Shown here in pieces: positions 11,622-19,418 of a DNA stretch of 64,000 nucleotides (within the stretch, counting starts at the first letter, position 1; every line of letters begins with the position of its first letter). The notes under the pieces are model-generated. The model was not told where the DNA came from. It searched no databases and saw only the letters and a list, made by a program, of their open reading frames with translations. The position numbers were made by a program, and so were the translations under genes. Source of the DNA: Natronocalculus amylovorans (GTDB lineage: Archaea; Halobacteriota; Halobacteria; Halobacteriales; Haloferacaceae); contig NZ_JAKRVX010000007.1 in NCBI RefSeq assembly GCF_023638035.1, forward strand, positions 1 through 64,000, given 5' to 3'.

Positions 11622-11891
11622 ATGCACGCGCCTCGGTTCGTCACTCTATGTTTCATTTACGCTGGTGTCATGCTATTGGCAACGCAGGCTGTGGTACAGA
11701 CGCCCGGCCTCACAGTGGCTACCGTCGTGAATGGCGGTGCTGCGCTCTGTATCTTGTTTTCTGGTGTTTACAGACTGTATTCGGAAGACGAAGAGAGGAA
11801 ACCACAGGAGTATGGCCCCCTCACGTATGTGATAGCTGGGTTTGCGATCCTTGTTACGCTCTTGTTTCTGGGTAGTCTATTTATATTGTGA
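11622..11891 (+). CDS. small three-helix membrane protein
   Basis: An 89-residue protein of unknown function. Hydrophobic segments at about 7-27, 35-50 and 65-88 are separated by a polar loop YRLYSEDEERKPQEYGP, giving a compact three-helix membrane protein. Acidic loop composition and helix spacing favour a real gene over the overlapping frame at 11612-11875, whose translation is rich in Cys, Trp and Arg. It follows the amidase by 144 bases in the same direction and may be read through from it. Small membrane proteins of this layout are common hypothetical genes in haloarchaea; I assign no function. Confidence 0.6.
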   Translation: MHAPRFVTLCFIYAGVMLLATQAVVQTPGLTVATVVNGGAALCILFSGVYRLYSEDEERKPQEYGPLTYVIAGFAILVTLLFLGSLFIL

Positions 11892-12077
11892 TCACGGAAG
11901 CGGTGAAGAGTTTACTAGTACCCTGCACCATCGAATCGGTGTGTCTCCTTTACTAACTGCGCAGAACGATCGGTCAATAGTGTCCATGAGATAAGCAATG
12001 GAGAGTGCACGGAATGGGTTATTTCTATAGTACGTTTCGATCACATTTTTGGAATTAATCTTATAACAGAGACATCC

Positions 12078-12100
12078 ATTTGTACAACCGGATTACAAAT
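12078..12100 (+). promoter_or_regulatory. 23-base inverted repeat at the HbpS-like gene start
   Basis: Perfect 7-base arms ATTTGTA and TACAAAT separated by nine bases, ending two bases before the ATG at 12102. It contains TTGTACAA (12080-12087), the core found in the redox-island promoters. Its position over the expected transcription start suggests repression. This is a single, distant member of the motif family, so the link is tentative. Confidence 0.4.
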
Positions 12101-12101
12101 C

Positions 12102-12512
12102 ATGAAGAATGTGTCCCTTGACGATGCGACCAAACTGGTTGAGACTGCGAAAAATAAGGCCGAAGAAATCGAGGTGCCGATGTGTATTGCCGTGATGGAT
12201 GCCGGTGCAAACCTCGTTGCATTTGAGCGGATGGACGATGCACTGTTAGCAAGTATTGACATTGCACAGAACAAAGCATTCACCTCAGTTACATTGAAAC
12301 TGGATACACAGACCGTTCACGAAGTATCACAACCGGGCGAATCGTTGTACGGGATTGGAGGAACAAACAGCGGTCGGATTGTAACGTTCGGTGGTGGATT
12401 CCCACTCACTGATGGTGATACAGTTGTCGGCGCGATCGGTGTCTCAGGTGGCAGTGTCGAAGAGGATATCGAGGTTGCAGAAGCAGCGATCGATCGGTTT
12501 GCTGAGTTGTGA
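12102..12512 (+). CDS. GlcG/HbpS family protein (DUF336)
   Basis: Small alpha/beta protein of the heme-degradation/HbpS-GlcG family. The 136 residues follow the family closely: N-terminal helix LDDATKLVETAKNKAEE, strand CIAVMDAGANLVAFERMDDA, helix ASIDIAQNKAFTSV, then YGIGGTNSGRIVTFGGGFPL and a C-terminal GAIGVSGGSVEEDIEVAEAA. Family members act as cofactor- or corrinoid-associated accessory proteins or as haem-binding redox sensors; no specific function can be read here. No signal peptide, so cytoplasmic. It stands alone between convergent or tandem neighbours. An inverted repeat with a TTGTACAA core overlaps its expected transcription start, hinting at redox control. Confidence 0.85.
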   Translation: MKNVSLDDATKLVETAKNKAEEIEVPMCIAVMDAGANLVAFERMDDALLASIDIAQNKAFTSVTLKLDTQTVHEVSQPGESLYGIGGTNSGRIVTFGGGFPLTDGDTVVGAIGVSGGSVEEDIEVAEAAIDRFAEL

Positions 12513-12567
12513 TTGGCCACCGATAGAGTTCACCAGCATCTGAAGAATAGTTTCAACGGATCCAGAT

Positions 12568-13149
12568 TTAGTTAATCTCTGGATTTGTTGGGCTGAACAC
12601 CCCATCTGGATTGTCTTTGTGAACCCATACGTGAACTGCGGTAATGTCTGGTCCCGGTGTCCAATTCCATCCCTCTTCTTCGGATACGTCAAGTTCCATC
12701 TCGGACTCCTCATCGGAGAAGTAGTTTGCAGGTGTTCCAGGCTCACCGTCATCGCCCACGTGTGCGAACTCAACGGCACCGAGAAGTAATTCATCATCTC
12801 GATCGTCATCGTGTTCGTCCCCCGGTTCCGGTTGGTACTCACCGTCTCCATAATAGACGAGAATTGGCGGTTCCGTTATATCGACTTCAGCCTCCGAATC
12901 AGGTGCAAAACGCTCTGGATTGACGAAGTGAAATCCCATCTGTGGTGTGTACGGCGAAACCATCGCGTACCCATCCGATCGTGCAAGTGCAACGTCTGTG
13001 TACTGTTCTGTCGCACATCGAACGGTGTCAAGCTCTTGTTCAAGTGCGTCGCTACGAGCACTGGCCTGACCAGTAAATGCGATACCCCCGATGACTAGCC
13101 CGGCGCCGATCAATGTCTTTCGTCGTGTGATTTCTATTGATGACATCAT
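12568..13149 (-). CDS. Tat-exported acidic protein of unknown function
   Basis: A 193-residue secreted protein. The start at 13149 (or 13146, adjacent Met codons) puts ITRRKTLIGAGLVIGG as a twin-arginine signal with cleavage after ASA near residue 32, and a TATA-like CTATTATG lies about 25 bases upstream. The mature part begins with a helix (LEQELDTVRCATEQY) and contains MGFHFVNPERF, a very acidic linker EPGDEHDDDRDDE, and a C-terminal HVWVHKDNPDGVFSPTNP. The His-rich motifs (HFVNP, EFAHVG, HVWVHKDNP) could bind metal, but I do not recognise a characterised family. Convergent with the HbpS-like gene. Confidence 0.75.
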   Translation of the reverse strand: MMSSIEITRRKTLIGAGLVIGGIAFTGQASARSDALEQELDTVRCATEQYTDVALARSDGYAMVSPYTPQMGFHFVNPERFAPDSEAEVDITEPPILVYYGDGEYQPEPGDEHDDDRDDELLLGAVEFAHVGDDGEPGTPANYFSDEESEMELDVSEEEGWNWTPGPDITAVHVWVHKDNPDGVFSPTNPEIN

Positions 13150-13319
13150 CAACTGTAATAGTTGAATGGTAAACATAATAGGTTAGTTTGCTGATACAAA
13201 ATACTATTTTTGTTGGTATTTCAGTGCAGCTGACGTTACAGCCTTATCAATATTCAGTATTAATATATGATTATATTAGTATCGTGATATTTATTCAATT
13301 CAAGACTGATAAAGTTGGT

Positions 13320-13700
13320 ATGCGAGATGCGAAAACACTATTTGATCGACTTGGAGGAAAAGACTCGATCGAAGCAGTCGTAACGGAGTTTTATCATCGA
13401 ATGCTTGCAGATGAATCGGTGGCACACCATTTTGAAGATACAGACATAGCAGCACAGCGAGCTCACCAGACTCAGTTTTTGAGTGCTGTTGCTGGTGGTC
13501 CAGTCGAATATAGTGGCTCTGACATGGAAACCGCTCATAAGGGCATGGGTATTACAGACGCTGAGTTTGATGCAACTGCGGATCACCTTGATGCGGCTCT
13601 TCGGGAGTTCGATGTCCCTAAAAAAGAGCGGACTGACGTACTAGCTGCGGTTGCGAGCTACCGTGAGGATATCGTTGAGGCGGATTCGACAGATAACTAG
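13320..13700 (+). CDS. group I truncated haemoglobin
   Basis: Truncated (2-on-2) globin of 126 residues, cytoplasmic, binding haem and probably handling O2, NO or peroxide. It shows the family start LFDRLGGKDSIEAVVTEFYHRMLADESVAHHF, QFLSAVAGGP, and the proximal histidine in METAHKGMGIT followed by LDAALREFDVP, which is the group I pattern. The open frame extends back to 13188, but the ATG at 13320 is the true start: the extra 44 residues are unlike any globin and a TATA-like GATATTTATT (13286-13295) lies 29 bases upstream, as for a leaderless gene. Neighbours give no operon; the Tat protein gene is divergent. Confidence 0.92.
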   Translation: MRDAKTLFDRLGGKDSIEAVVTEFYHRMLADESVAHHFEDTDIAAQRAHQTQFLSAVAGGPVEYSGSDMETAHKGMGITDAEFDATADHLDAALREFDVPKKERTDVLAAVASYREDIVEADSTDN

Positions 13701-13718
13701 TAGGACACTAAACAGGAT

Positions 13719-14843
13719 TTACTCACTGTCAAATACCTCACTCACATCGTCTGCCATCTCCGAGGCTTCAATATGTGAGTACATCTCAGAGGTTGTTTTC
13801 GGATCGGCGTGTCGTAGAACGCGTTGTGCTGCTGCTGCACCCCGCGATCGGTACAGTTTTTCACCAACACCACGGCGAGCGCCATGTGGCTTAAGATATC
13901 CGCCCGCAACGTCGATTTCTCCCGCTTTACACAGTCGCTTCAGAACCGATCGACCACCATCAGTAGATAATGCAGGTGGGCTAATCCCGAGTGATCGACA
14001 CATCGCTAGTGGTGTCTGGTTCTCTGAGTTCTCGTACTCATTTGGAAGCACACGGTACAACGAAGGTGCATGATTTGTCACAAAGACGGGCCAAGCCTCC
14101 GATGCCGGGTTGAGCACGCGTTTCAGCTGTCGCAGCGGGGAGTGAACTTGTCGAGGAAGTTGGGTTGGCTCTCGCTGTTGGCTCTTCCCGAAGACAATCA
14201 TTGTTCCATCCTCAATGTTGAGGTCTTCCCATCGAAGCCCAACCCGACGATCGTCTTTTGTCGATCGAAGCACCTCTGCCCCTCGGACACCAGTGTATGC
14301 AAGTACATACGCAAGTGCACGATCGCGAACCGGAGTGAGTGCCTTTTCATCCAGCCCATGCTCATCGATCGCAGCTGATGCCCGGTTGTCCACAAACTGC
14401 AAGAGTGCATTTCGATCGTCTGCACTCCAAAACTGCTGTTTGCTACTGTCTGAGGTAGGTCGATCAGGGAGTTCGCTTTTGACGATCGCCTTCTGTGCGG
14501 GGTTTTCGGTCAGATATTCCCACTCTTTGCAGTAGTGCAAAAACGCGGAGACGTTATCGAAGTACGTCCATGCCGTTGCAGGAGAGATTCCACCCTCAAT
14601 GTCCGGGTTTCTGTTGGCGTTAACACGTCGAGTGAGGTACTGCGCATAGTCAGCCATCGCCCGTTTGTCAACGCTGTCGATCGTGGTGACACCGTTTGTT
14701 TCGAGTCTCGATCGCCAATTCTCTAAGATCCCTTCAAGATTCGATTGATAGTTTCCTGACTTCGATCCCGACTGTAGGAACTCGTGGATGGTGCGATCGA
14801 GGTCGTTTCCCCCCGTTGAAGAGCCCGAATGTGTGGAATCCAT
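13719..14843 (-). CDS. tyrosine recombinase/integrase
   Basis: Site-specific recombinase of the phage-integrase (XerC/D-like) family, 374 residues. An N-terminal SAM-like core-binding domain (about 25-130, helix AMADYAQYLTRRVN) is followed by the catalytic domain with R187 (YTGVRGAEVL), H320-R323 (KPHGARR), H345 (LRHADPKTT) and nucleophile Y355 (SEMYSHIE), so it looks active. The ATG at 14843 is preferred; earlier ATGs at 14876 and 14891 are possible. No tRNA, excisionase, replication or viral genes are beside it, so it is either a domesticated recombinase or the last piece of an element. The gene contains eleven CGATCG sites in under 1 kb, so its sequence style matches the host rather than a recent arrival. 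Confidence 0.93.
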   Translation of the reverse strand: MDSTHSGSSTGGNDLDRTIHEFLQSGSKSGNYQSNLEGILENWRSRLETNGVTTIDSVDKRAMADYAQYLTRRVNANRNPDIEGGISPATAWTYFDNVSAFLHYCKEWEYLTENPAQKAIVKSELPDRPTSDSSKQQFWSADDRNALLQFVDNRASAAIDEHGLDEKALTPVRDRALAYVLAYTGVRGAEVLRSTKDDRRVGLRWEDLNIEDGTMIVFGKSQQREPTQLPRQVHSPLRQLKRVLNPASEAWPVFVTNHAPSLYRVLPNEYENSENQTPLAMCRSLGISPPALSTDGGRSVLKRLCKAGEIDVAGGYLKPHGARRGVGEKLYRSRGAAAAQRVLRHADPKTTSEMYSHIEASEMADDVSEVFDSE

Positions 14844-14883
14844 GGTTCGTACGTCGTGTACAGCGTCGACCCTCATAAATCCA

Positions 14884-14909
14884 CTCCGCATTACGAGAGT
14901 AATGCAGAG
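14884..14909. promoter_or_regulatory. palindrome upstream of the recombinase
   Basis: GCATTAC-GAGA-GTAATGC (14888-14905) is a perfect 7-base inverted repeat, extended by CTC/GAG across one mismatch. It lies 40-65 bases before the recombinase ATG at 14843, where an autoregulatory operator would sit. It could also be a core recombination site; there is no second copy nearby to support that. Confidence 0.4.
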
Positions 14910-14943
14910 TGCAAATGTCGATCAACTTTCTGCTCATGATTTT

Positions 14944-15718
14944 TTGGTCTAAGCATGCTTAGCAGACGATATTCTGGAGATTAGTAACTAGGTAAAGTTA
15001 GAATAAAGTATATAATGCTATATTAAATTGGTCAACAATCCGATCCACAAACTCAAAAGAGAAATATTAGTTTTCGGGTCTGTCTGTGGCATATTCTGGA
15101 ACGTTGGTCTAGCAAACATCGATACCACAGACATTTGGATCAAACCACTCCATTTTGACGACGATCGATAAACCCGATCTCACGGCACTTGCGCGTTCTA
15201 TATTGTACGACAGTCGGTGCGGGTATCACCGCAGGTGGAGTTGGCTCAGTTCTCAATCATAAGGAGGACAAGATTCCCTCCATTGTTGTGTGGAATAATC
15301 GTCCTGACGAGGTGCCCAATAGATGGAAACGTCACTGAGGGCACTGAGTATTGGCACTCAAAATAGAACTGTTCTGACGATACATTCCATACACGGCGTA
15401 TGCCCGCTAGTTGTCACCAAGCCGATAATGACACCAGTAAGGATCAGTGCAGACAGTAACAGCACTCTAATCGTTTGACTTTGGCGAGGCGATCGGTAAG
15501 TCACTCTGTTACCTCGGTAAGGCGCATCATGTCCACCGATTTCTGTATACAGATATAAGATCTCGCTGAGGTATCACTCAGCAGGGTGCTTTCTTTGAGA
15601 ACACCTCAAGAACTTACAGTACGATGTACCTCTTACAGCGATCGGTGGTGCACCCGATGGCAACGATCGCGCACATCTCCTAGCAACCCATCACTTTAAT
15701 AATCATATTTACAAACAT
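14944..15718. other. decayed spacer with two gene fragments
   Basis: Nearly 800 bases without a sound gene. On the plus strand 15213-15338 reads GAGITAGGVGSVLNHKEDKI and ends WNNRPDEVPNRWKRH before TGA, with no start codon, so it looks like the tail of a lost gene. On the minus strand 15504-15358 is a 48-codon frame from GTG with one membrane helix (VLLLSALILTGVIIGLVTT) and a C-terminal HTPCMEC, possibly a small protein or another fragment; the same frame extends upstream in protein-like sequence without an ATG. 14990-15060 is AT-rich. No terminal repeats were found. Confidence 0.4.
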
Positions 15719-15730
15719 ATTGTGAATTCA

Positions 15731-17680
15731 ATGTTTGGCTGGGAGTGGCAGTATACCCCGTACATACCATTGCTGTGGGCCGCAGCACTGAGTATGACAA
15801 TTATCGGGTTGTTTGCGTGGCGCAATCGTGGTGCCACCGGTGCAAGATCATTCTCAGTACTAATGTTTGCATCTGCACTGTGGGCAGTGACGTATGCGTT
15901 CCAGATTGCAGGGGCGAATGAGGTCACGATCGGATTTTGGGCTGATGTGAACCACATCCCGGTAACAGTCGCACCAGTTGCGTGGTTTTGGCTATCGTTA
16001 CAGTTTACCACGTACAAACGGTTTGCAACTCGCCGACTGCTAGCTGTTTTTGTTACTATTGCGATCGTCTATCTTACATTTGTGTTCACAAACAGCTGGC
16101 ATAGTCTTGTTCGAGGGCCGATTGAGCCAACGATAGTCGCAGATGGAGCACTCGTTATTTCGGAACATAGTTTTGGGCCTGTTTTTTGGCTACATACCGC
16201 ATATAGCTATCTGCTTATACTCCTTGGAATTGGCCTCTTTGTCCAGTTGCTTATTTGGTCTCCTGCGGTGTACCGACGGCAAGTCTCGTTATTAATTCTC
16301 GGTGGTGCGGTAGCCGTTGGGACAAGTGCGGTATATCACACAGGATTGAGTCCAATACCGTACGTAGATATTACACCGTTTGGCTTTGCAATCACTGGCA
16401 TTATATTTTTTATTGCGATCTACCAGTACCAGCTCTTTGATCTCACTCCGATCGCACGATCGTTTGTTATTGATCGGTTAGAGGAGGGGGTCGTCGTATT
16501 GGATCCTCAGTACAGAATTGTCGACATGAATGTCGCTGCACAATCACTATTGCTCCCGCCTGATGCGACCGCCATTGGCGAACGAGTAGATGTCTTGCTT
16601 CCAACAGCAGTCTGTCAGTCACAGTTCGGTGGATTTGTCCCGATGACGACAAAAGATGGATCCGCACGATCGCTTGGTGACGAACGAGTGAGAATGACAA
16701 ATGAACCGCCAAATATGGCTGAATCAACACAAGCAGTCAATAAGGTGGAGAGAACAAACAGCGTCAAGGCCGTATTAGATAATCCAGAAACAGCCAGTGA
16801 GACACAGCATACTGCTCTTATTGCCGTTGAACACGATATGGAGACGACGTACGTGCAGATTTCAACAACGCCGATCGTCGATGCCCGTGATGATCTGGTC
16901 GGCTATTCAATGGTACTCCATGATATGACACAAACATATCAACTTCAATCGAAACTACAGCGCTCAGCAAAGAAACTACAGCGATCGAACGAGGACTTAG
17001 AAGCATTTGCAGGCGCAGTATCACACGACCTTCGAGCACCGCTCCGTGCAATAGATTGGAACTTGGAACGGCTCGAAGACGGGATTGAACACTCATCAGA
17101 GCAGTCTGAGTTGGCCAAAACTGCAAAAGAGAACACCGAAGCTGCGCAAGAGATGATACATGCACTTCTCTCATATGCCAAAGTTGGAGGCCCTGAAACC
17201 TCGTTTGAGCATGTCGATTGCAATGTTGTTGTTAATCGAGTACTCAGTCGGCTACAGTTTGATATTCAAAACGCGGACGCGACGGTGAAATACGAAGAGC
17301 TCCCGACGGTTACAGGTTCGTCACATCTCTTAGAGCTCTTATTCCAGAACCTACTCTCAAATGCGCTCACATATTCAGATGAGACCAACCCGGAGATTGA
17401 GATCAGTGCAACGACCATACGCGATGGACACAAGATTCACATTTCGGACAATGGGGTCGGTATTGATCCAGATGCAATTCCATATGTATTCGACATATTC
17501 TACCAAGTAGATCCAGCAAATACGGATGGCGGCACTGGAATGGGGCTTGCAATCTGTAAAAAAATCGTTGAATCACATAATGGCGAAATAACAGTTGACT
17601 CTACGCCTGGTGTTGGGACAACAGTCACGTTATATTTCCCACAGAATACAGAGCCATTTCTGTCATCACAGCCACAATAA
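15731..17680 (+). CDS. 7TM-PAS histidine kinase
   Basis: Membrane sensor histidine kinase of 649 residues. Residues 1-230 contain about seven helices of the HisKA_7TM sensor type (WFWLSLQFTTYKRF between helices 3 and 4). A PAS domain follows (about 245-400, starting VIDRLEEGVVVLDPQYRIVDMN), with a long polar insertion. Then come a coiled segment, the H-box with phosphoacceptor H432 (AVSHDLRAPLRAID), N-box (FQNLLSNALTY), G1 (ISDNGVGIDP) and G2 (GGTGMGLAICKKIVE). All catalytic motifs are intact. I use the ATG at 15731; a GTG at 15722 is possible. It converges on the receiver protein at 17693-18820, a plausible but unproven partner. The signal is unknown. Confidence 0.92.
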   Translation: MFGWEWQYTPYIPLLWAAALSMTIIGLFAWRNRGATGARSFSVLMFASALWAVTYAFQIAGANEVTIGFWADVNHIPVTVAPVAWFWLSLQFTTYKRFATRRLLAVFVTIAIVYLTFVFTNSWHSLVRGPIEPTIVADGALVISEHSFGPVFWLHTAYSYLLILLGIGLFVQLLIWSPAVYRRQVSLLILGGAVAVGTSAVYHTGLSPIPYVDITPFGFAITGIIFFIAIYQYQLFDLTPIARSFVIDRLEEGVVVLDPQYRIVDMNVAAQSLLLPPDATAIGERVDVLLPTAVCQSQFGGFVPMTTKDGSARSLGDERVRMTNEPPNMAESTQAVNKVERTNSVKAVLDNPETASETQHTALIAVEHDMETTYVQISTTPIVDARDDLVGYSMVLHDMTQTYQLQSKLQRSAKKLQRSNEDLEAFAGAVSHDLRAPLRAIDWNLERLEDGIEHSSEQSELAKTAKENTEAAQEMIHALLSYAKVGGPETSFEHVDCNVVVNRVLSRLQFDIQNADATVKYEELPTVTGSSHLLELLFQNLLSNALTYSDETNPEIEISATTIRDGHKIHISDNGVGIDPDAIPYVFDIFYQVDPANTDGGTGMGLAICKKIVESHNGEITVDSTPGVGTTVTLYFPQNTEPFLSSQPQ

Positions 17681-17692
17681 CAGATCACTCTA

Positions 17693-18820
17693 TTACGTGC
17701 GATCGAACTCGATCGAAATAACGGACCCACTCGGTTGGTTCTTTGCAACAGTGACCCTACAGCCAAGGTCTACAAGCACAACCGCTGCAAACTGCAGTCC
17801 AACAGTTGCGGTTTGATCGCGTTGGTGGTGCGGATTCCGTAGTATTTTTTCATGTGCGATTGGCAGTTGATCACCAGTGTTCGCGATCTCTACTGTCGCA
17901 ACATCCGAATCTGCAGTAACAGTAACGACAATTGGGTCTGTCGGTACGGTCGACCGCTCTACCGCATTCTCTAGAAGATGGGTGAGCGCAGATGAGACCA
18001 TTGGGCTCCCCGCGATTGAAATGACCTCATCAACGCTTTTGTCGGCAGACTTCGCTCGAGATTGTGTGCTCGAACATTCATATGAGCACTCGATCGTCGC
18101 GTCAGATTTTGATTGAACAGTTGCCACTGCAGTAGAGAGCTGTTGGTTCAGTACAAACGGCTGATACGCAATTGTATCAGATACAATTGTATCAGTCAGC
18201 TTGACAGCCGTATCTGTTTTTTCAGCAATGTTGTATCCTGCGTTGAGAATGCGATCGACAGCATCAGCGTGTGAGTCGATTGTGGTACGCAGTACATCAG
18301 CCTCGCCAATAATCAGGTTCACTTCGGTACGGATATCCTTGCGGACCAACTGATGTACGAGTGTCAACCGGCGAGTCGCGTCGGATAACTCATGTTTGAT
18401 ACGAGCCCGTTCGACAGCATAGCGGAGTGTCCGTACCAAGACACTATTATTCAGTGTTTCTTTACAGATGAAATCCTGTGCACCGCGCTGAATAGCTTCA
18501 ACACCCAATTCGGATTCTGGGTGTCCAGTGAGAACAACAATCGGTATCTGATCAACATGTTCAGAGACTCGCTCAACCGTCTCAATACCACGACTATCTG
18601 GGAGATCAAGGTCAAGAAGGATAATATCTGGTTCGACAGACACAACCGAACTGAGTGCATCACGAAGCGACGAGACATGTGTGATCTCGCCAATAGCTAT
18701 CACCTGGCTGTTTTGAGTCCCTGAGCTGCTCAGTTGGTCAGTGAGCGTCCATTTAACTAACTGCGCGTCATTCGGGTTATCTTCGACAAGGAGGACGTCA
18801 ACAGGTGAGTCTTGCATCAT
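17693..18820 (-). CDS. response regulator fused to a degenerate histidine-kinase module
   Basis: A 375-residue soluble protein. Residues 5-130 are a receiver domain (VLLVEDNPNDAQL, phosphoacceptor D70 in ILLDLDLPD, VVLTGHPES, and K141-type CKET). Residues 145-375 follow haloarchaeal HisKA/ATPase layout, but the phosphoacceptor position is Lys: LVRKDIRTEV instead of the usual RHDIRN-type box (K161). The ATP-lid region is also weak: G1 reads EIANTGDQLP, without the DxGxG aspartate, and no GTGLGL G2 box is present, although an N-box-like LLENAVERS remains. It therefore probably cannot autophosphorylate and may act as a phosphate-receiving adaptor. Convergent with the 7TM kinase, 12 bases between stops. 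Confidence 0.85.
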   Translation of the reverse strand: MMQDSPVDVLLVEDNPNDAQLVKWTLTDQLSSSGTQNSQVIAIGEITHVSSLRDALSSVVSVEPDIILLDLDLPDSRGIETVERVSEHVDQIPIVVLTGHPESELGVEAIQRGAQDFICKETLNNSVLVRTLRYAVERARIKHELSDATRRLTLVHQLVRKDIRTEVNLIIGEADVLRTTIDSHADAVDRILNAGYNIAEKTDTAVKLTDTIVSDTIAYQPFVLNQQLSTAVATVQSKSDATIECSYECSSTQSRAKSADKSVDEVISIAGSPMVSSALTHLLENAVERSTVPTDPIVVTVTADSDVATVEIANTGDQLPIAHEKILRNPHHQRDQTATVGLQFAAVVLVDLGCRVTVAKNQPSGSVISIEFDRT

Positions 18821-18920
18821 CGGTCTGGAGTATGGGTGTAATCCTCAAGTAGTATAGAAAGCTATTCTGTTTTACATATATCATCTATGGCAACGAGACA
18901 ACATGGCAGCTGCGTCGGAG

Positions 18921-19331
18921 CTATTCCACCATCCGCGATCGGGCAAATGCCCCAACAACGGGAATAGAGTATTCGGCACCTTGGTATGCTTTGTACATAA
19001 GAAACGCCCAGACAACCAGCATAATCGGTGCAAATAGTAAGCCGATAAGTCCAATCACGGCACTGATGATCCACCCGATAACGGGGACAAGCGTGAGCAC
19101 AGTCAACAGTGTTGAGAGCACAATTGATAAAATAACCAGCCCACCAAGGAATACAATACTCTGTGCCGCGTGGAACTTCACAAACCGATCGTCTTCTTCG
19201 ATTACATAGAAAATGATTCCAGTCAATGGACCCAGAAGATACGCAAGAGCACCTGCAACGTTTGAGTCGAGACCAGTGCTACTTTCTGTGGTTTCTTGTT
19301 CCGCGGTCTGCTGCTGGATTTCTGCTGACAT
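18921..19331 (-). CDS. DUF4870-type membrane protein
   Basis: Small membrane protein of 136 residues with the DUF4870 (Tic20-like) pattern: an N-terminal polar tail rich in Q, E and T (about 1-22), then NVAGALAYLLGPLTGIIFYV, the conserved EEDDRFVKFHAAQSI, two central hydrophobic segments and a final LMYKAYQGAEYSIPVVG. The conserved KFHAAQS loop makes the family assignment fairly safe. Function of the family is not established; it is not part of a chloroplast-like import system here. No obvious operon: the flanking receiver gene ends about 100 bases away. Confidence 0.85.
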   Translation of the reverse strand: MSAEIQQQTAEQETTESSTGLDSNVAGALAYLLGPLTGIIFYVIEEDDRFVKFHAAQSIVFLGGLVILSIVLSTLLTVLTLVPVIGWIISAVIGLIGLLFAPIMLVVWAFLMYKAYQGAEYSIPVVGAFARSRMVE

Positions 19332-19418
19332 ACTAATTCACATACAATTTCTGTAAGTAGATATAAATAACAAAACTGAGTCCAAACAAAGTAAATAACT
19401 TACTTTCTGGTAAGCGAG

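Noticed and set aside
13719-15720. Possible provirus or integrative element around the recombinase
   Set aside because: No tRNA, direct repeats, structural, replication or excision genes found; only the recombinase.
18172-18196. Direct repeat ACAATTGTATCAG-like in 18172-18196
   Set aside because: Lies inside the receiver-kinase coding sequence as a small in-frame duplication; no regulatory role needed.
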